A DNA stretch of 64,000 nucleotides from Nocardioides iriomotensis (GTDB taxonomy: Bacteria > Actinomycetota > Actinomycetes > Propionibacteriales > Nocardioidaceae), in contig NZ_SDPU01000010.1 in the NCBI RefSeq assembly GCF_004168035.1, positions 62,001 through 126,000 on the forward strand. The letters are read 5' to 3'. A program made the translations under genes and the position numbers. The number at the start of each line of letters is the position of its first letter. Within the stretch, counting starts at the first letter, position 1. The notes beneath the pieces are model-generated. The model was not told the DNA's origin and made no database searches. It saw only the letters and a list, made by a program, of their open reading frames with translations. This document shows positions 37,061 to 45,458 of the stretch, in pieces.

Positions 37061-37522
37061 ATGCCAGGTCCGTCCGCCTCCGCGGTGCACGTCGCGTCCT
37101 TCGACGACCTGGACGCGGGAACGTCGTACGACCTGTGGCGGCTGCGGCAGGTCGTCTTCGTCGTCGAGCAGGAGTGCGCCTACCTCGACCTCGACGGCCG
37201 CGACCGCGAGCCGGGCACCCGCCACGTATGGGTCGAGGACGACGGTGTGCCGGTCGGCTACCTGCGGGTGCTCGACGACCCGGGCCACGCGCGCATCGGC
37301 CGCGTGGTGGTCGCCCACAGCCACAGGGGCCGCGGGCTCGCGGACGTGCTCGTGCGGGCGGCACTCGACCTGGTCGGCGACAACCCCTCGGTGCTGGACG
37401 CCCAGTCCTACCTGGCGGGCTGGTACGGCCGGTTCGGGTACGTCGCGACGGGGCCGGAGTTCCTCGACGACGGCATCCCGCACGTCCCGATGCGCCGCGA
37501 GGGTGGGCCGCTACCCGCTTGA
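37061..37522 (+). CDS. GNAT-family acetyltransferase (ElaA-like)
   Basis: A 153-residue GNAT protein: LWRLRQVVFVVEQECAYLDLDG near the start is the ElaA hallmark, the acetyl-CoA loop is VVAHSHRGRGLADVLV, and AGWYGRFGYVATGPEFLDDGIPH follows. ATG 37061 fits homology; ATG 37049 is possible. Acceptor unknown. It is divergent from the ECF41 unit, 149 bp away. Confidence 0.87.
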   Translation: MPGPSASAVHVASFDDLDAGTSYDLWRLRQVVFVVEQECAYLDLDGRDREPGTRHVWVEDDGVPVGYLRVLDDPGHARIGRVVVAHSHRGRGLADVLVRAALDLVGDNPSVLDAQSYLAGWYGRFGYVATGPEFLDDGIPHVPMRREGGPLPA

Positions 37523-37651
37523 CCCTGCGGCGAGGCGCCGCGCGACCGTCGCCGGCGTGCCGCAAGATTCCACCCGGGTGGCATGAAACCGACCCGAACC
37601 GGGCAAGAGGCACCGACGGGGGTCACCGCCGTTCATCCCAAGGGAGTCCGC

Positions 37652-37846
37652 ATGACCGTGCTCGCTGCCGCAGACCTCGACGCGGCCACCGCGCCGATCG
37701 AGGTCCGGGCTCCTCGGCAACCCTCCCGCCCGGCTCTCGAGGTCGTCCACGACCACGACTGGCGGCTGGTGCAGGTCGACTGGAGCGACGGCGCGGTGGT
37801 CAAGGAGTTCGCCTGCGGCGACTGCCCGGCCGTCTGGTTCGCCTGA
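37652..37846 (+). CDS. Small uncharacterised protein (64 aa)
   Basis: ATG 37652 is preceded by AGGGAG with good spacing. The protein ends DWRLVQVDWSDGAVVKEFACGDCPAVWFA, with a CGDC pair and several Trp. No family is recognised. The upstream 129 bp contains the palindrome CCACCCGGGTGG (37571-37582). It may be a small zinc- or redox-responsive protein, but the two Cys alone do not show that. Confidence 0.65.
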   Translation: MTVLAAADLDAATAPIEVRAPRQPSRPALEVVHDHDWRLVQVDWSDGAVVKEFACGDCPAVWFA

Positions 37847-37991
37847 CCCGTCCAGACCGGCCGGTTTCGGCGGTTTCATCCGAAGCCGTCCCGTCAACAA
37901 CCCTTCCGTTCTCGCCACCGCACACGGCGGCGCGGTGCTCTGGGAGGGGGCCGTGACGCCGTAGCCCGAGGCCTTGGGAGGGGTCTTGGCC

Positions 37992-38531
37992 ATGACCGCT
38001 GTCACGCGCGCAGTCGGGGCGCTCACCCGGACCCTGATGACGTCCACGGCGCTCGTCGTCGCGGCGGCCGGTCTCGTGGTGCTGGGGGCAGGCAGCGCGT
38101 CGTCGGCCGGGCTCGGTGCCGAGGGAACCGACGCCGCCGGCGCGGCCGGTGCCCGGCTCGCGATGAGCAGCGACTCCTACGAGTCGCGGGTGCAGTACTA
38201 CGTCAACCGCAAGCGCGCCGCCCACGGCCTGCGCGCCCTGCGCTTCGAGCGCTGCACCGACGGTGTCGCCGAGGCCTGGTCCTCCAACCTCGCGGTCACG
38301 GGATCGTTCGTCCACCAGGACACCGGCAACATCCTCGGCACCTGCCACGCCCGCTACGCCGCCGAGACACTCGGCCGTGGCGGCTACTCGCCCAAGGCAC
38401 TCGTGCGCGCGTGGATGCGCTCGCCGTACCACCGACCGATCCTGCTCAGCCGCAAGGCGACCCGGATCGGCATCGGCGCCAACCTGGTCGGCGGCACCTG
38501 GGTCACGGCCGCCAACTTCACCCGCTTCTGA
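37992..38531 (+). CDS. Secreted CAP-domain (SCP/PR-1-like) protein
   Basis: A 179-residue exported protein. The signal peptide (~1-40) is long and ends near ASSAG. The CAP domain runs from ~58 to the end: YESRVQYYVNRKRAAHGL, AEAWSSNLAVTGSFVHQD, AETLGRGGYSPKALVRAWMRSPYHRPIL. This bacterial YkwD-like group is secreted; its role is unknown. Two Cys (CTD, TCH) may form a disulfide. A strong hairpin terminator follows. Confidence 0.88.
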   Translation: MTAVTRAVGALTRTLMTSTALVVAAAGLVVLGAGSASSAGLGAEGTDAAGAAGARLAMSSDSYESRVQYYVNRKRAAHGLRALRFERCTDGVAEAWSSNLAVTGSFVHQDTGNILGTCHARYAAETLGRGGYSPKALVRAWMRSPYHRPILLSRKATRIGIGANLVGGTWVTAANFTRF

Positions 38532-38554
38532 GCTCGCGCCCACGCGTCGCACCG

Positions 38555-38588
38555 CTGCCCCGGCCGGACCTGCCCCCGGCCGGGGCAG
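38555..38588 (+). terminator. Terminator after the CAP gene
   Basis: A perfect 13-bp stem, CTGCCCCGGCCGG and its complement, with an 8-nt loop. It is followed by GTTTATCCCTTT and lies 23 nt past the CAP stop. Confidence 0.85.
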
Positions 38589-38676
38589 GTTTATCCCTTT
38601 CCCTGTTGGGCAAACTCCTCAGCAACACACGCTGCCGCGCGGGCCTCCGGATGCGCGGGTGGGGAGAGTTCAGATC

Positions 38677-38835
38677 ATGTTCGCCGTGTTCATCGTCTTC
38701 GCGTTCCTGAGCGGTCTGACCGGGCTGCTGGCCCTGATGGCCCGGCTCGAACCCGTCGAAGCACCCGTCGTCGCCACCAGTGGCGGGGCAGCACCGCAGG
38801 CCGCGGACCTGGCCGACCGGCCGCGCGCTGCCTGA
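38677..38835 (+). CDS. Small single-pass membrane protein (52 aa)
   Basis: ATG 38677 is preceded by GGGGAGAG at 9 nt. The protein is one helix (MFAVFIVFAFLSGLTGLLAL) and a short Ala/Pro-rich tail (VVATSGGAAPQAADLAD). No family is recognised. It lies between the CAP terminator and the TetR gene and could be read with the latter. Confidence 0.6.
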   Translation: MFAVFIVFAFLSGLTGLLALMARLEPVEAPVVATSGGAAPQAADLADRPRAA

Positions 38836-38867
38836 CCCTTCCGCCGGGGCCGTGAGACGCTGACCCG

Positions 38868-39467
38868 GTGGAGGAGACCGTCCCGCGGCGCGGCCGTCCG
38901 GGCTACGACCAGGAGACGGTGCTGCGGCGGGCCATCGAGCTGTTCAACCGGCAGGGGTACGACGGCACGTCGGTCGGCGACATCGCCCGCGAGCTCGGGC
39001 TCAGCAAGTCCGCGATCTACCACCACGTGCCCAGCAAGGAGCACTTGCTCAGCCAGGCGCTCGACGAGGCGCTCGACGGCCTGGCCGCCGCCGTCGACCG
39101 CGCCACCACGGCCGGCTCGGACGGGTCCGCCTACGAGCGGCTCCGGCACGTGGTCGAGGAGAGCGTCGGCGTCCTCGTCGCCCATCAGCCCGCCGTCACG
39201 CTGCTGCTGCGCGTGCGCGGCAACAGCGACGTGGAGCTCGACGCGCTGCGCCGGCGCCGCGAGCTCGACACCCGGCTCGCCGGGCTCGTGCGCGAGGCCG
39301 TGGACGAGGGCTCGCTGCGCGACGACGTCGCTCCCGACCTGGTCAGCCGCCTGCTGTTCGGCATGGTCAACTCCCTGGTCGAGTGGCACCGGCCCGGCGG
39401 CCTCGTCGACCCGCAGCAGCTCGCGCGATCGGTGTCGGCGGTCGCGTTCGAGGGCCTGGCGCGCTAG
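38868..39467 (+). CDS. TetR-family regulator, probably PaaR
   Basis: A 199-residue repressor. The HTH (~12-55) reads AIELFNRQGYDGTSVGDIARELGLSKSAIYHHVPSKEHLL. The rest is the TetR ligand domain. Convergent with the paaABCDE operon and close to the GACCGATCGGTC operator, it is the best candidate for the phenylacetyl-CoA-responsive repressor. GTG start at 38868. Confidence 0.85.
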   Translation: MEETVPRRGRPGYDQETVLRRAIELFNRQGYDGTSVGDIARELGLSKSAIYHHVPSKEHLLSQALDEALDGLAAAVDRATTAGSDGSAYERLRHVVEESVGVLVAHQPAVTLLLRVRGNSDVELDALRRRRELDTRLAGLVREAVDEGSLRDDVAPDLVSRLLFGMVNSLVEWHRPGGLVDPQQLARSVSAVAFEGLAR

Positions 39468-39488
39468 TCGCGCCCCGCTCCGCCCGGC

Positions 39489-40598
39489 TCAGGCGTCGAA
39501 GTCGACGGTGACGCGCTCGCTGACCGGATGGGACTGGCAGGTGAGCACGAAGCCGGCCTCGACCTCGGCCTCCTCGAGCGCGTAGTTGCGCCGCATGTCG
39601 ACCTCCCCGTCACGCACCAGCGCGCGGCAGGTGCCGCACACGCCGCCCTTGCAGGCGAACGGCACGTCGGACCGCGTGGCCTGCGCGGAGTCGAGGATGG
39701 TCCGGCCGCGCGGCATCGGTGCGGTCGACGAGAGACCGTCGAGCACCACGGTGACGTCGGAGGTCTCGCCCGCGACGACGGGGTCGGCCCGGTGCAGCTC
39801 CGGCGGCGGCTCGTCGACGTAGAACAGCTCGAAGTGCACGCGCTCGGCCGGGAAGCCGAGGTCGGTCAGCACGGCGCGGGCGTCGTTGATCATCGCGAAC
39901 GGGCCGCACAGCCAGACGTGGTCGATCGTCGACAGCGGCACGAGCACCTGCAGCAGCCGGCGGATCCGGTCGGCGTCGAGCCGACCGGAGAACAGGTCGA
40001 CGTCGCGCGGCTCTCGGCTGAGCACGTGGACGGCCTGGAAGCGCGGGCCGAAACGGTTCTTCAGGTCACCGATCTCCTCGGCGAACATCACCGAGCCGCT
40101 GGTCCTGTTGCCGTAGAGCAGCGTCACCTCGGCGGCCGACCCGGCGAGCGCCGTGCCGGCGACGGACAGCATGGGCGTGATGCCGGAGCCGGCCGCGATG
40201 CACAGGTGCCGGCCGCCCTCGAGCAGCGCGGGGTCCTTGCAGAACGTGCCGCTCGGCGTCTGCACCTCCACCTCGGCACCGGGTCGGACCTCCTCGACCA
40301 GCCAGCGCGAGAACATCCCCTCCGGGATCGCGCGCACGCCGATGCGGGGGCGGCCCCCGACGGGCGAGCAGATGGAGTACTGGCGGCGGTGCTCCTGCCC
40401 GTCGACGTAGCGGCGGAGCGCGAGGGACTGGCCCGCGGCGAACGCGTAGTCGGCGGCCAGGTCGTCCGGCACGTCGAACGTGACCGCGACCGAGTCGTCG
40501 GTGAGCCGCTCGACGTCGGCGACCGTGAGGGTGTGGAACGCCATCCCCCGGGTGGTCGAGCCTGCGCCGTCCTGAGCCTGTCGAAGGGTCGGGGCCAT
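39489..40598 (-). CDS. paaE: Phenylacetyl-CoA epoxidase reductase subunit PaaE
   Basis: A 369-residue NAD(P)H-dependent oxidoreductase that feeds electrons to PaaABC. The FAD domain has RQYSICSP and GMFSRWL, the NAD domain GSGITPMLSV and WLCGPFAMI, and the C-terminal 2Fe-2S ferredoxin domain has CKGGVCGTC plus a later Cys (VLTCQSHP). ATG 40598 overlaps the paaD stop and has AAGGAGA upstream. Its first 18 residues (APTLRQAQDGAGSTTRG) are encoded by a repeat; family homology begins at the internal Met encoded at 40544. Confidence 0.94.
   Translation of the reverse strand: MAPTLRQAQDGAGSTTRGMAFHTLTVADVERLTDDSVAVTFDVPDDLAADYAFAAGQSLALRRYVDGQEHRRQYSICSPVGGRPRIGVRAIPEGMFSRWLVEEVRPGAEVEVQTPSGTFCKDPALLEGGRHLCIAAGSGITPMLSVAGTALAGSAAEVTLLYGNRTSGSVMFAEEIGDLKNRFGPRFQAVHVLSREPRDVDLFSGRLDADRIRRLLQVLVPLSTIDHVWLCGPFAMINDARAVLTDLGFPAERVHFELFYVDEPPPELHRADPVVAGETSDVTVVLDGLSSTAPMPRGRTILDSAQATRSDVPFACKGGVCGTCRALVRDGEVDMRRNYALEEAEVEAGFVLTCQSHPVSERVTVDFDA
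40551..40590. repeat. REP-like element inside the 5' end of paaE
   Basis: GGTGGTCGA...CCTGAGCCTGTCGAAGGGTC, a TCGA-cored sequence of the kind widely scattered in actinobacterial genomes. It lies in frame between the paaE start codon (40598) and the likely ancestral start (40544). Confidence 0.65.
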
Positions 40599-41089
40599 CA
40601 GATCTCCTTCACGTGCTCGAAGGGCTCGAGACAGGCGGTGCAGCGGTACAGCGCCTTGCAGGCGGTCGCGCCGAACTCCGAGGTGAGCTCGACGTCGGCC
40701 GAGCCGCAGCGCGGGCAGGCGATCGCGCGGCGCGTCGGGAGGAGGTTCAGCACCACGGGCCCGGACCGGTGCGGGGCCGAGCCGGGCGGCGAGATGCCGT
40801 GGTCGGCGAGGGCCTGCCGGCCGCGCTCGGTGATCCAGTCGCTCGACCAGGCCGGGGTGAGCTCGACCTTCACCCGGACGTCGGCGTAGCCCGCGTCCCG
40901 GAGCCGGTGGACCAGGTCGTCGCGCATGGTGGCCATGGCGGGGCAGCCGGAGTACGTCGGCGTGATCGCGACGACGACGGCGTCGTCGTGCTCCTCGACG
41001 CCCCGCAGCACGCCGAGGTCCTCGAGGGTCAGCATCGGCATCTCGGGGTCGGTGACCGTCGCCGCGACGGCGTAAGCGGGGCTGCTCAT
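40598..41089 (-). CDS. paaD: Phenylacetyl-CoA epoxidase accessory protein PaaD
   Basis: A 163-residue protein with an N-terminal MIP18/DUF59-like domain (DPEMPMLTLEDLGVLRGV, TPTYSGCPAMATMRDD) and a C-terminal Cys-rich part: CPRCGSADVELTSEFGATACKALYRCTACLEPF. It is thought to help mature the Fe-S centre of the complex. ATG 41089 was used; GTG 41101 is an alternative. It overlaps paaE by 1 bp and lies 5 bp after paaC. Confidence 0.93.
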   Translation of the reverse strand: MSSPAYAVAATVTDPEMPMLTLEDLGVLRGVEEHDDAVVVAITPTYSGCPAMATMRDDLVHRLRDAGYADVRVKVELTPAWSSDWITERGRQALADHGISPPGSAPHRSGPVVLNLLPTRRAIACPRCGSADVELTSEFGATACKALYRCTACLEPFEHVKEI

Positions 41090-41094
41090 GACCG

Positions 41095-42036
41095 TCACCA
41101 CTGCCCCATCGGGTGCGCCCGCGCGACCACCTGCATCTCGGCGAGCAGCCGGCTGAGCGCCTCGGTGTGCAGGCCGTCACGTCCGTAGCGGCCGGTGACG
41201 CCGGCCAGGGGCGGCACCCCGGGCCGCTGGACGCCGCTGACCGAGAACACCTGCTCCAGGACCACGTCGACCTCGTCGGCGACCGTGGCGGGGTCGACCC
41301 CGACGCCCGCCGCGGCGACCTCGGCCTCGACCGGGTGGGTCCGGAGGAGCTCGCCGTACAGCGGCCAGACCTCGGCCAGCCCGGCCTCGACGCGGCGGCG
41401 CGACTCGTCGGTGCCCTGCGCGAGGGTGAGGAACCAGCGGCCGGCGTAGTCGCGGTGGTACGTCGTCTCCTTGACGCCCTTGGCCGCGACTGCGGCGAGC
41501 ACGTGGTCGCGGCTCGCGGTGAGCCGCTCGAGGAGCGCGAGCCGCGCGGTCGAGAACAGCAGCAGCCGCGCGATCGTGTGCCCGAAGTCGCCGTTGGGCA
41601 CCTCGCCCAGGCGCACGTTGCGGAAGTCGTGGGCCTCGCGGAAGAACGCCAGCGCGTCCTCCGGCGGCACCGGCGAGCCGTCGGGCAGCGCCGGCACGAC
41701 GGAGGCGTCCGCCGCGGCGGCACGGGCGAGCAGGAGGCGGGCCTGGCCGAGGAGGTCGAGAGCGACGTTGGCCAGCGCGATGTCCTCCTCGAGGTCGGGC
41801 GCGCGGCTGCACCACTCCGACAGGCGGTGGCTGGCGACGAGGGCGTCGTCGGCGAGCATCAGGCAATAGGTCGCCAGCGTGCGCGCGTCGACGCCGTCGG
41901 GCAGCGTCGTGTCGACGCCGGCGAGCGGGTCCTCGAAGTCGGTGCCGAAGGCCCAGTGCGACGCGTCGCTGCCGAGCAGGGCGTCGTCGTAGGGACTGCC
42001 GTCCTCGTGGCTGGGATCAGGTGCGGAGTGGCTCAT
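41095..42036 (-). CDS. paaC: Phenylacetyl-CoA epoxidase structural subunit PaaC
   Basis: A 313-residue ferritin-like subunit that pairs with PaaA. Blocks ATYCLMLADDALVASHRLSEWCSRAPDLEEDIALANVALDLLGQAR and AFFREAHDFRNVRLGEVPNGDFGHTI are characteristic. It lacks a full diiron site, being the structural partner. ATG start at 42036; 21 bp after paaB. Confidence 0.94.
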   Translation of the reverse strand: MSHSAPDPSHEDGSPYDDALLGSDASHWAFGTDFEDPLAGVDTTLPDGVDARTLATYCLMLADDALVASHRLSEWCSRAPDLEEDIALANVALDLLGQARLLLARAAAADASVVPALPDGSPVPPEDALAFFREAHDFRNVRLGEVPNGDFGHTIARLLLFSTARLALLERLTASRDHVLAAVAAKGVKETTYHRDYAGRWFLTLAQGTDESRRRVEAGLAEVWPLYGELLRTHPVEAEVAAAGVGVDPATVADEVDVVLEQVFSVSGVQRPGVPPLAGVTGRYGRDGLHTEALSRLLAEMQVVARAHPMGQW

Positions 42037-42057
42037 GCCTCGCCTGTCGGGGTGATT

Positions 42058-42345
42058 TCACATGTGGGGGACGTCGTCGGGGATGGTGTAGAAGGTCGGG
42101 TGCCGGTAGACCTTGTCGCCGCTGGGCGCGAAGAGCGGGTCCTTCTCGTCGGGGCTCGACGCGGTGATCGCGTCGGAGCGCACCACCCAGATGCTCACGC
42201 CCTCGTTGCGCCGGGTGTAGACGTCGCGCGCGTGCCGCACCGCCATGTCGTCGTCGGCGGCGTGCAACGACCCGACGTGCACGTGGTTGAGGCCGCGCTT
42301 GCCGCGCACGAACACCTCGTAGAGAGGCCACTCACGCTCGCTCAT
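42058..42345 (-). CDS. paaB: Phenylacetyl-CoA epoxidase subunit PaaB
   Basis: A 95-residue subunit with [26 protein letters not shown] and [17 protein letters not shown], the normal length. It bridges PaaAC heterodimers. The start overlaps the paaA stop as ATGA. Confidence 0.95.
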   Translation of the reverse strand: MSEREWPLYEVFVRGKRGLNHVHVGSLHAADDDMAVRHARDVYTRRNEGVSIWVVRSDAITASSPDEKDPLFAPSGDKVYRHPTFYTIPDDVPHM

Positions 42346-43301
42346 CCCGCCACCTCCGACGTGCGCGCCGCGAACGCGGTCGCCGCCTCGCGCACCCAGG
42401 CGCCGTCGTCGTGCGCCTTCCGGCGGTGCGCGATGCGCTGGGCGTTGCACGGGCCGTTGCCCTTGACCACCTGCATGAAGTCGTCCCAGTCGGGCTGGCC
42501 GAAGTCGTGCGCGCCGCGCTCGTCGTTCCAGCGCAGGTCGGGGTCGGGCAGCGTCACGCCGAGCGCCTCGGCCTGCGGCACGGTCATGTCGACGAACCGC
42601 TGGCGCAGGTCGTCGTTGGTGTTGCGCTTGATCCCCCAGGCCATGGACTGCGCGGTGTTGGGCGACTCGGCGTCGGGCGGACCGAACATCATCAGCGCCG
42701 GCCACCAGAACCGGTCGACGGACTCCTGCACCATCGCGCGCTGCTCGTCGGTGCCGCGCATCATCGTCATCAGCAGCTCGTAGCCCTGCCGCTGGTGGAA
42801 CGACTCCTCCTTGCAGATCCGGATCATCGCGCGGCCGTAGGGACCGAACGACGTGCGGCACAGCGGCACCTGGTTGCAGATCGCGGCACCGTCGACCAGC
42901 CAGCCGATCGTGCCGACGTCGGCGTACGACAAGGTCGGGTAGTTGAAGATCGAGGAGTACTTCTGGGTGCCGTCGAGCAGCTTCTGGGTGAGCTCGCCAC
43001 GGGAGGCGCCGAGCGTCTCGCAGGCGGAGTAGAGGTAGAGCCCGTGCCCGGCCTCGTCCTGCACCTTGGCCAGCAGGATCGCCTTGCGGCGCAGCGACGG
43101 CGCCCGGGTGATCCAGTTGCCCTCGGGCTGCATGCCGATGATCTCCGAGTGGGCGTGCTGCGCGACCTGCCGGACCAGCGTCTTGCGGTAGCCCTCCGGC
43201 ATCCAGTCGCGCGGCTCGATCCGGTCGTTGCGCGCGATGATCGCGTCGAACTGCTCCTGCAGCTCGCGGCTCTCCATGCCTGTTGCGTCCGAGGTCGTCA
43301 T
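42342..43301 (-). CDS. paaA: Phenylacetyl-CoA epoxidase catalytic subunit PaaA
   Basis: A 319-residue diiron oxygenase subunit that epoxidises the ring of phenylacetyl-CoA. Diiron-ligand helices include [21 protein letters not shown] and [17 protein letters not shown] (E-x-x-H pairs). ATG 43301 follows CGGAGG; the frame extends to 43322 without better support. First gene of the leftward paaABCDE operon, next to the palindromic operator. Confidence 0.95.
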   Translation of the reverse strand: MTTSDATGMESRELQEQFDAIIARNDRIEPRDWMPEGYRKTLVRQVAQHAHSEIIGMQPEGNWITRAPSLRRKAILLAKVQDEAGHGLYLYSACETLGASRGELTQKLLDGTQKYSSIFNYPTLSYADVGTIGWLVDGAAICNQVPLCRTSFGPYGRAMIRICKEESFHQRQGYELLMTMMRGTDEQRAMVQESVDRFWWPALMMFGPPDAESPNTAQSMAWGIKRNTNDDLRQRFVDMTVPQAEALGVTLPDPDLRWNDERGAHDFGQPDWDDFMQVVKGNGPCNAQRIAHRRKAHDDGAWVREAATAFAARTSEVAG

Positions 43302-43322
43302 GGTCCTCCGCTCCGACACCAT

Positions 43323-43344
43323 TTACTGACCGATCGGTCTGTAT
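43323..43344. promoter_or_regulatory. PaaR-type operator between paaA and paaZ
   Basis: A perfect 12-bp palindrome, GACCGATCGGTC (43328-43339), within TTACTGACCGATCGGTCTGTA, which is near-symmetric over about 20 bp. It matches the style of known TetR-type PaaR boxes. It sits in the 93-bp divergent gap and could control both transcripts. Confidence 0.82.
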
Positions 43345-43394
43345 TACTGTGGCACAGGATCGTCCCATCGACAACCCGCCCGAGGAGTGCGCCC

Positions 43395-45455
43395 GTGCCT
43401 GGAACCCCGTTGCTCGAGAGCTACGCCGCCGGACGCTGGTACGCCGCGCGTGACGAGGGCAGGCCGCTCCTCGACGCCGGCACCGGCGAGGAGGTCGCCC
43501 GCATCTCGTCGAGCGGTCTGGACCTCGGTGCGATGACGACGTACGCCCGCACCGTCGGCGGACCCGCGCTGCGCGCGCTGACGTTCCACGAGCGCGCCGG
43601 CCTGATCAAGGCGGTGGCCAAGCACCTGTCCGACCCGGCGACGGGGATCAAGGACGAGCTCTACGACCTGTCGTTCCGCACCGGCGCCACCAAGCGCGAC
43701 TCGATGGTCGACATCGACGGCGGCTTCGGCACGCTGTTCTCGATCGCGAGCAAGGGCGTGCGCGAGATGCCCAACGACACGGTGTACGTCGACGGCGGCC
43801 TCGAGCAGCTCGGCCGCCAGGGCACCTTCGTCGGCCAGCACGTCTACACCTCGCGGCCGGGCGTCGCGGTGCAGATCAACGCCTTCAACTTCCCGGTCTG
43901 GGGCATGCTCGAGAAGCTCGCGCCCGCCTTCATCGCCGGGATGCCCACGATCGTGAAGCCGGCCGCGCAGACGGCCTTCCTCACCGAGCTGTGCGTGCGC
44001 AGGATCATCGAGTCCGGGATCCTGCCCGAGGGCTCGCTGCAGCTCCTCGCCGGCAGCCCGTCCGGCCTGCTGGACGAGCTCACCGTGCAGGACATGGTGG
44101 CGTTCACCGGCTCCGCGCACACCGCGGGCCTGCTCCGCACCCACACCAACGTGATGCACGGCGGCGTCCAGCTCGGGGTCGAGGCCGACTCACTCAACTG
44201 CTCCGTGCTCGGGCCCGACGTCACCGTCGACGACCCGGAGTTCGACCTGTTCGTCAAGGGCGTCGTCGCCGAGATGACCGTCAAGGCGGGCCAGAAGTGC
44301 ACCGCGATCCGTCGCGCGATCGTGCCCACCGCCCTCGCCGACCAGGTCGTCGACGCGGTCAGCGCGCGCCTGGCGAAGATCGCCGTCGGCGACCCGCGCC
44401 ACGACGACGTCCGGATGGGTGCCCTGGTCTCGCTCGACCAGCGCGAGGAGGTCCGCAAGGCCGTCCAGCAGCTGCGCTCCTCCGCCGAGGTCGCGTACGG
44501 CGACCCGGACCGCGTCGACCTCGTCGCCGGTGACGCCGACCGCGGGGCGTTCCTGTCGCCGGTGCTGCTGCGCGCCCAGCGCGGTGCGGTCGAGCCGCAC
44601 GACGTCGAGCCGTTCGGCCCGGTCAGCACCGTGCTCACCTACGACTCCCTCGACGAGGCCGTCGAGCTGGCCGCCCGGGGCAAGGGCAGCCTCGTCGGGT
44701 CGCTGGTGACCCACGACCCCGAGGTCGCCCGCACCGTCGTGCTCGGCCTCGCGCCCTGGCACGGCCGCATCCTCGTGCTCGACCGCGACGATGCCGGCGA
44801 GTCCACCGGCCACGGCTCGCCGCTGCCGATGCTCGTCCACGGCGGTCCCGGCCGCGCGGGTGGCGGCGAGGAGCTCGGCGGCGTCCGCGGCGTGCTGCAC
44901 CACATGCAGCGCACCGCGATCCAGGCCTCGCCCGCGATGATGACCGCGGTCACCGGCCGCTGGACGAAGGGGTCGCCGCGCCACGACGACGGCGTGCACC
45001 CGTTCCGCAAGAGCCTCGCCGAGCTGCGGGTCGGCGACACCATCGCGTCCGAGCCGCGCACGGTGACGCTCGCCGACATCGACCACTTCGCGGAGTTCAC
45101 CGGCGACACGTTCTACGCCCACACCGACCCGGAGGCGGCGGCGAGGAACCCGCTGTTCGGCGGCATCGTGGCGCACGGCTACCTCGTGGTGTCGCTCGCC
45201 GCCGGCCTCTTCGTGGACCCGGACCCGGGTCCGGTGCTCGCGAACTTCGGCGTCGACAACCTCCGCTTCCTGACGCCGGTCAAGGCCGACGACTCGATCG
45301 CGGTGACGCTGACGGTCAAGCAGATCACCCCGCGCAGCAGCGCCGACTACGGCGAGGTGCGCTGGGACGCCGTGGTGGTCAACGCCGACGGCGACCCGGT
45401 CGCGACGTACGACGTGCTCACCCTGGTCGCGAAGACCTGGCCCCAGGACGCCTGA
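43395..45455 (+). CDS. paaZ: Bifunctional oxepin-CoA hydrolase/aldehyde dehydrogenase PaaZ
   Basis: A 686-residue ring-opening enzyme. The N-terminal aldehyde dehydrogenase (~1-530) has FNFPVWG, VKPAAQTAF, the catalytic Cys in KAGQKCTAIRR and VEPFGPVSTV. The C-terminal MaoC-type hydratase (~545-686) has DTFYAHTDPEAAARNPLFGGIVAHGYL. It hydrolyses oxepin-CoA and oxidises the resulting aldehyde. GTG 43395 is preceded by GAGGAG. paaK, paaG, paaF, paaH and paaJ are not in this window. Confidence 0.95.
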   Translation: MPGTPLLESYAAGRWYAARDEGRPLLDAGTGEEVARISSSGLDLGAMTTYARTVGGPALRALTFHERAGLIKAVAKHLSDPATGIKDELYDLSFRTGATKRDSMVDIDGGFGTLFSIASKGVREMPNDTVYVDGGLEQLGRQGTFVGQHVYTSRPGVAVQINAFNFPVWGMLEKLAPAFIAGMPTIVKPAAQTAFLTELCVRRIIESGILPEGSLQLLAGSPSGLLDELTVQDMVAFTGSAHTAGLLRTHTNVMHGGVQLGVEADSLNCSVLGPDVTVDDPEFDLFVKGVVAEMTVKAGQKCTAIRRAIVPTALADQVVDAVSARLAKIAVGDPRHDDVRMGALVSLDQREEVRKAVQQLRSSAEVAYGDPDRVDLVAGDADRGAFLSPVLLRAQRGAVEPHDVEPFGPVSTVLTYDSLDEAVELAARGKGSLVGSLVTHDPEVARTVVLGLAPWHGRILVLDRDDAGESTGHGSPLPMLVHGGPGRAGGGEELGGVRGVLHHMQRTAIQASPAMMTAVTGRWTKGSPRHDDGVHPFRKSLAELRVGDTIASEPRTVTLADIDHFAEFTGDTFYAHTDPEAAARNPLFGGIVAHGYLVVSLAAGLFVDPDPGPVLANFGVDNLRFLTPVKADDSIAVTLTVKQITPRSSADYGEVRWDAVVVNADGDPVATYDVLTLVAKTWPQDA

Positions 45456-45458
45456 GCC

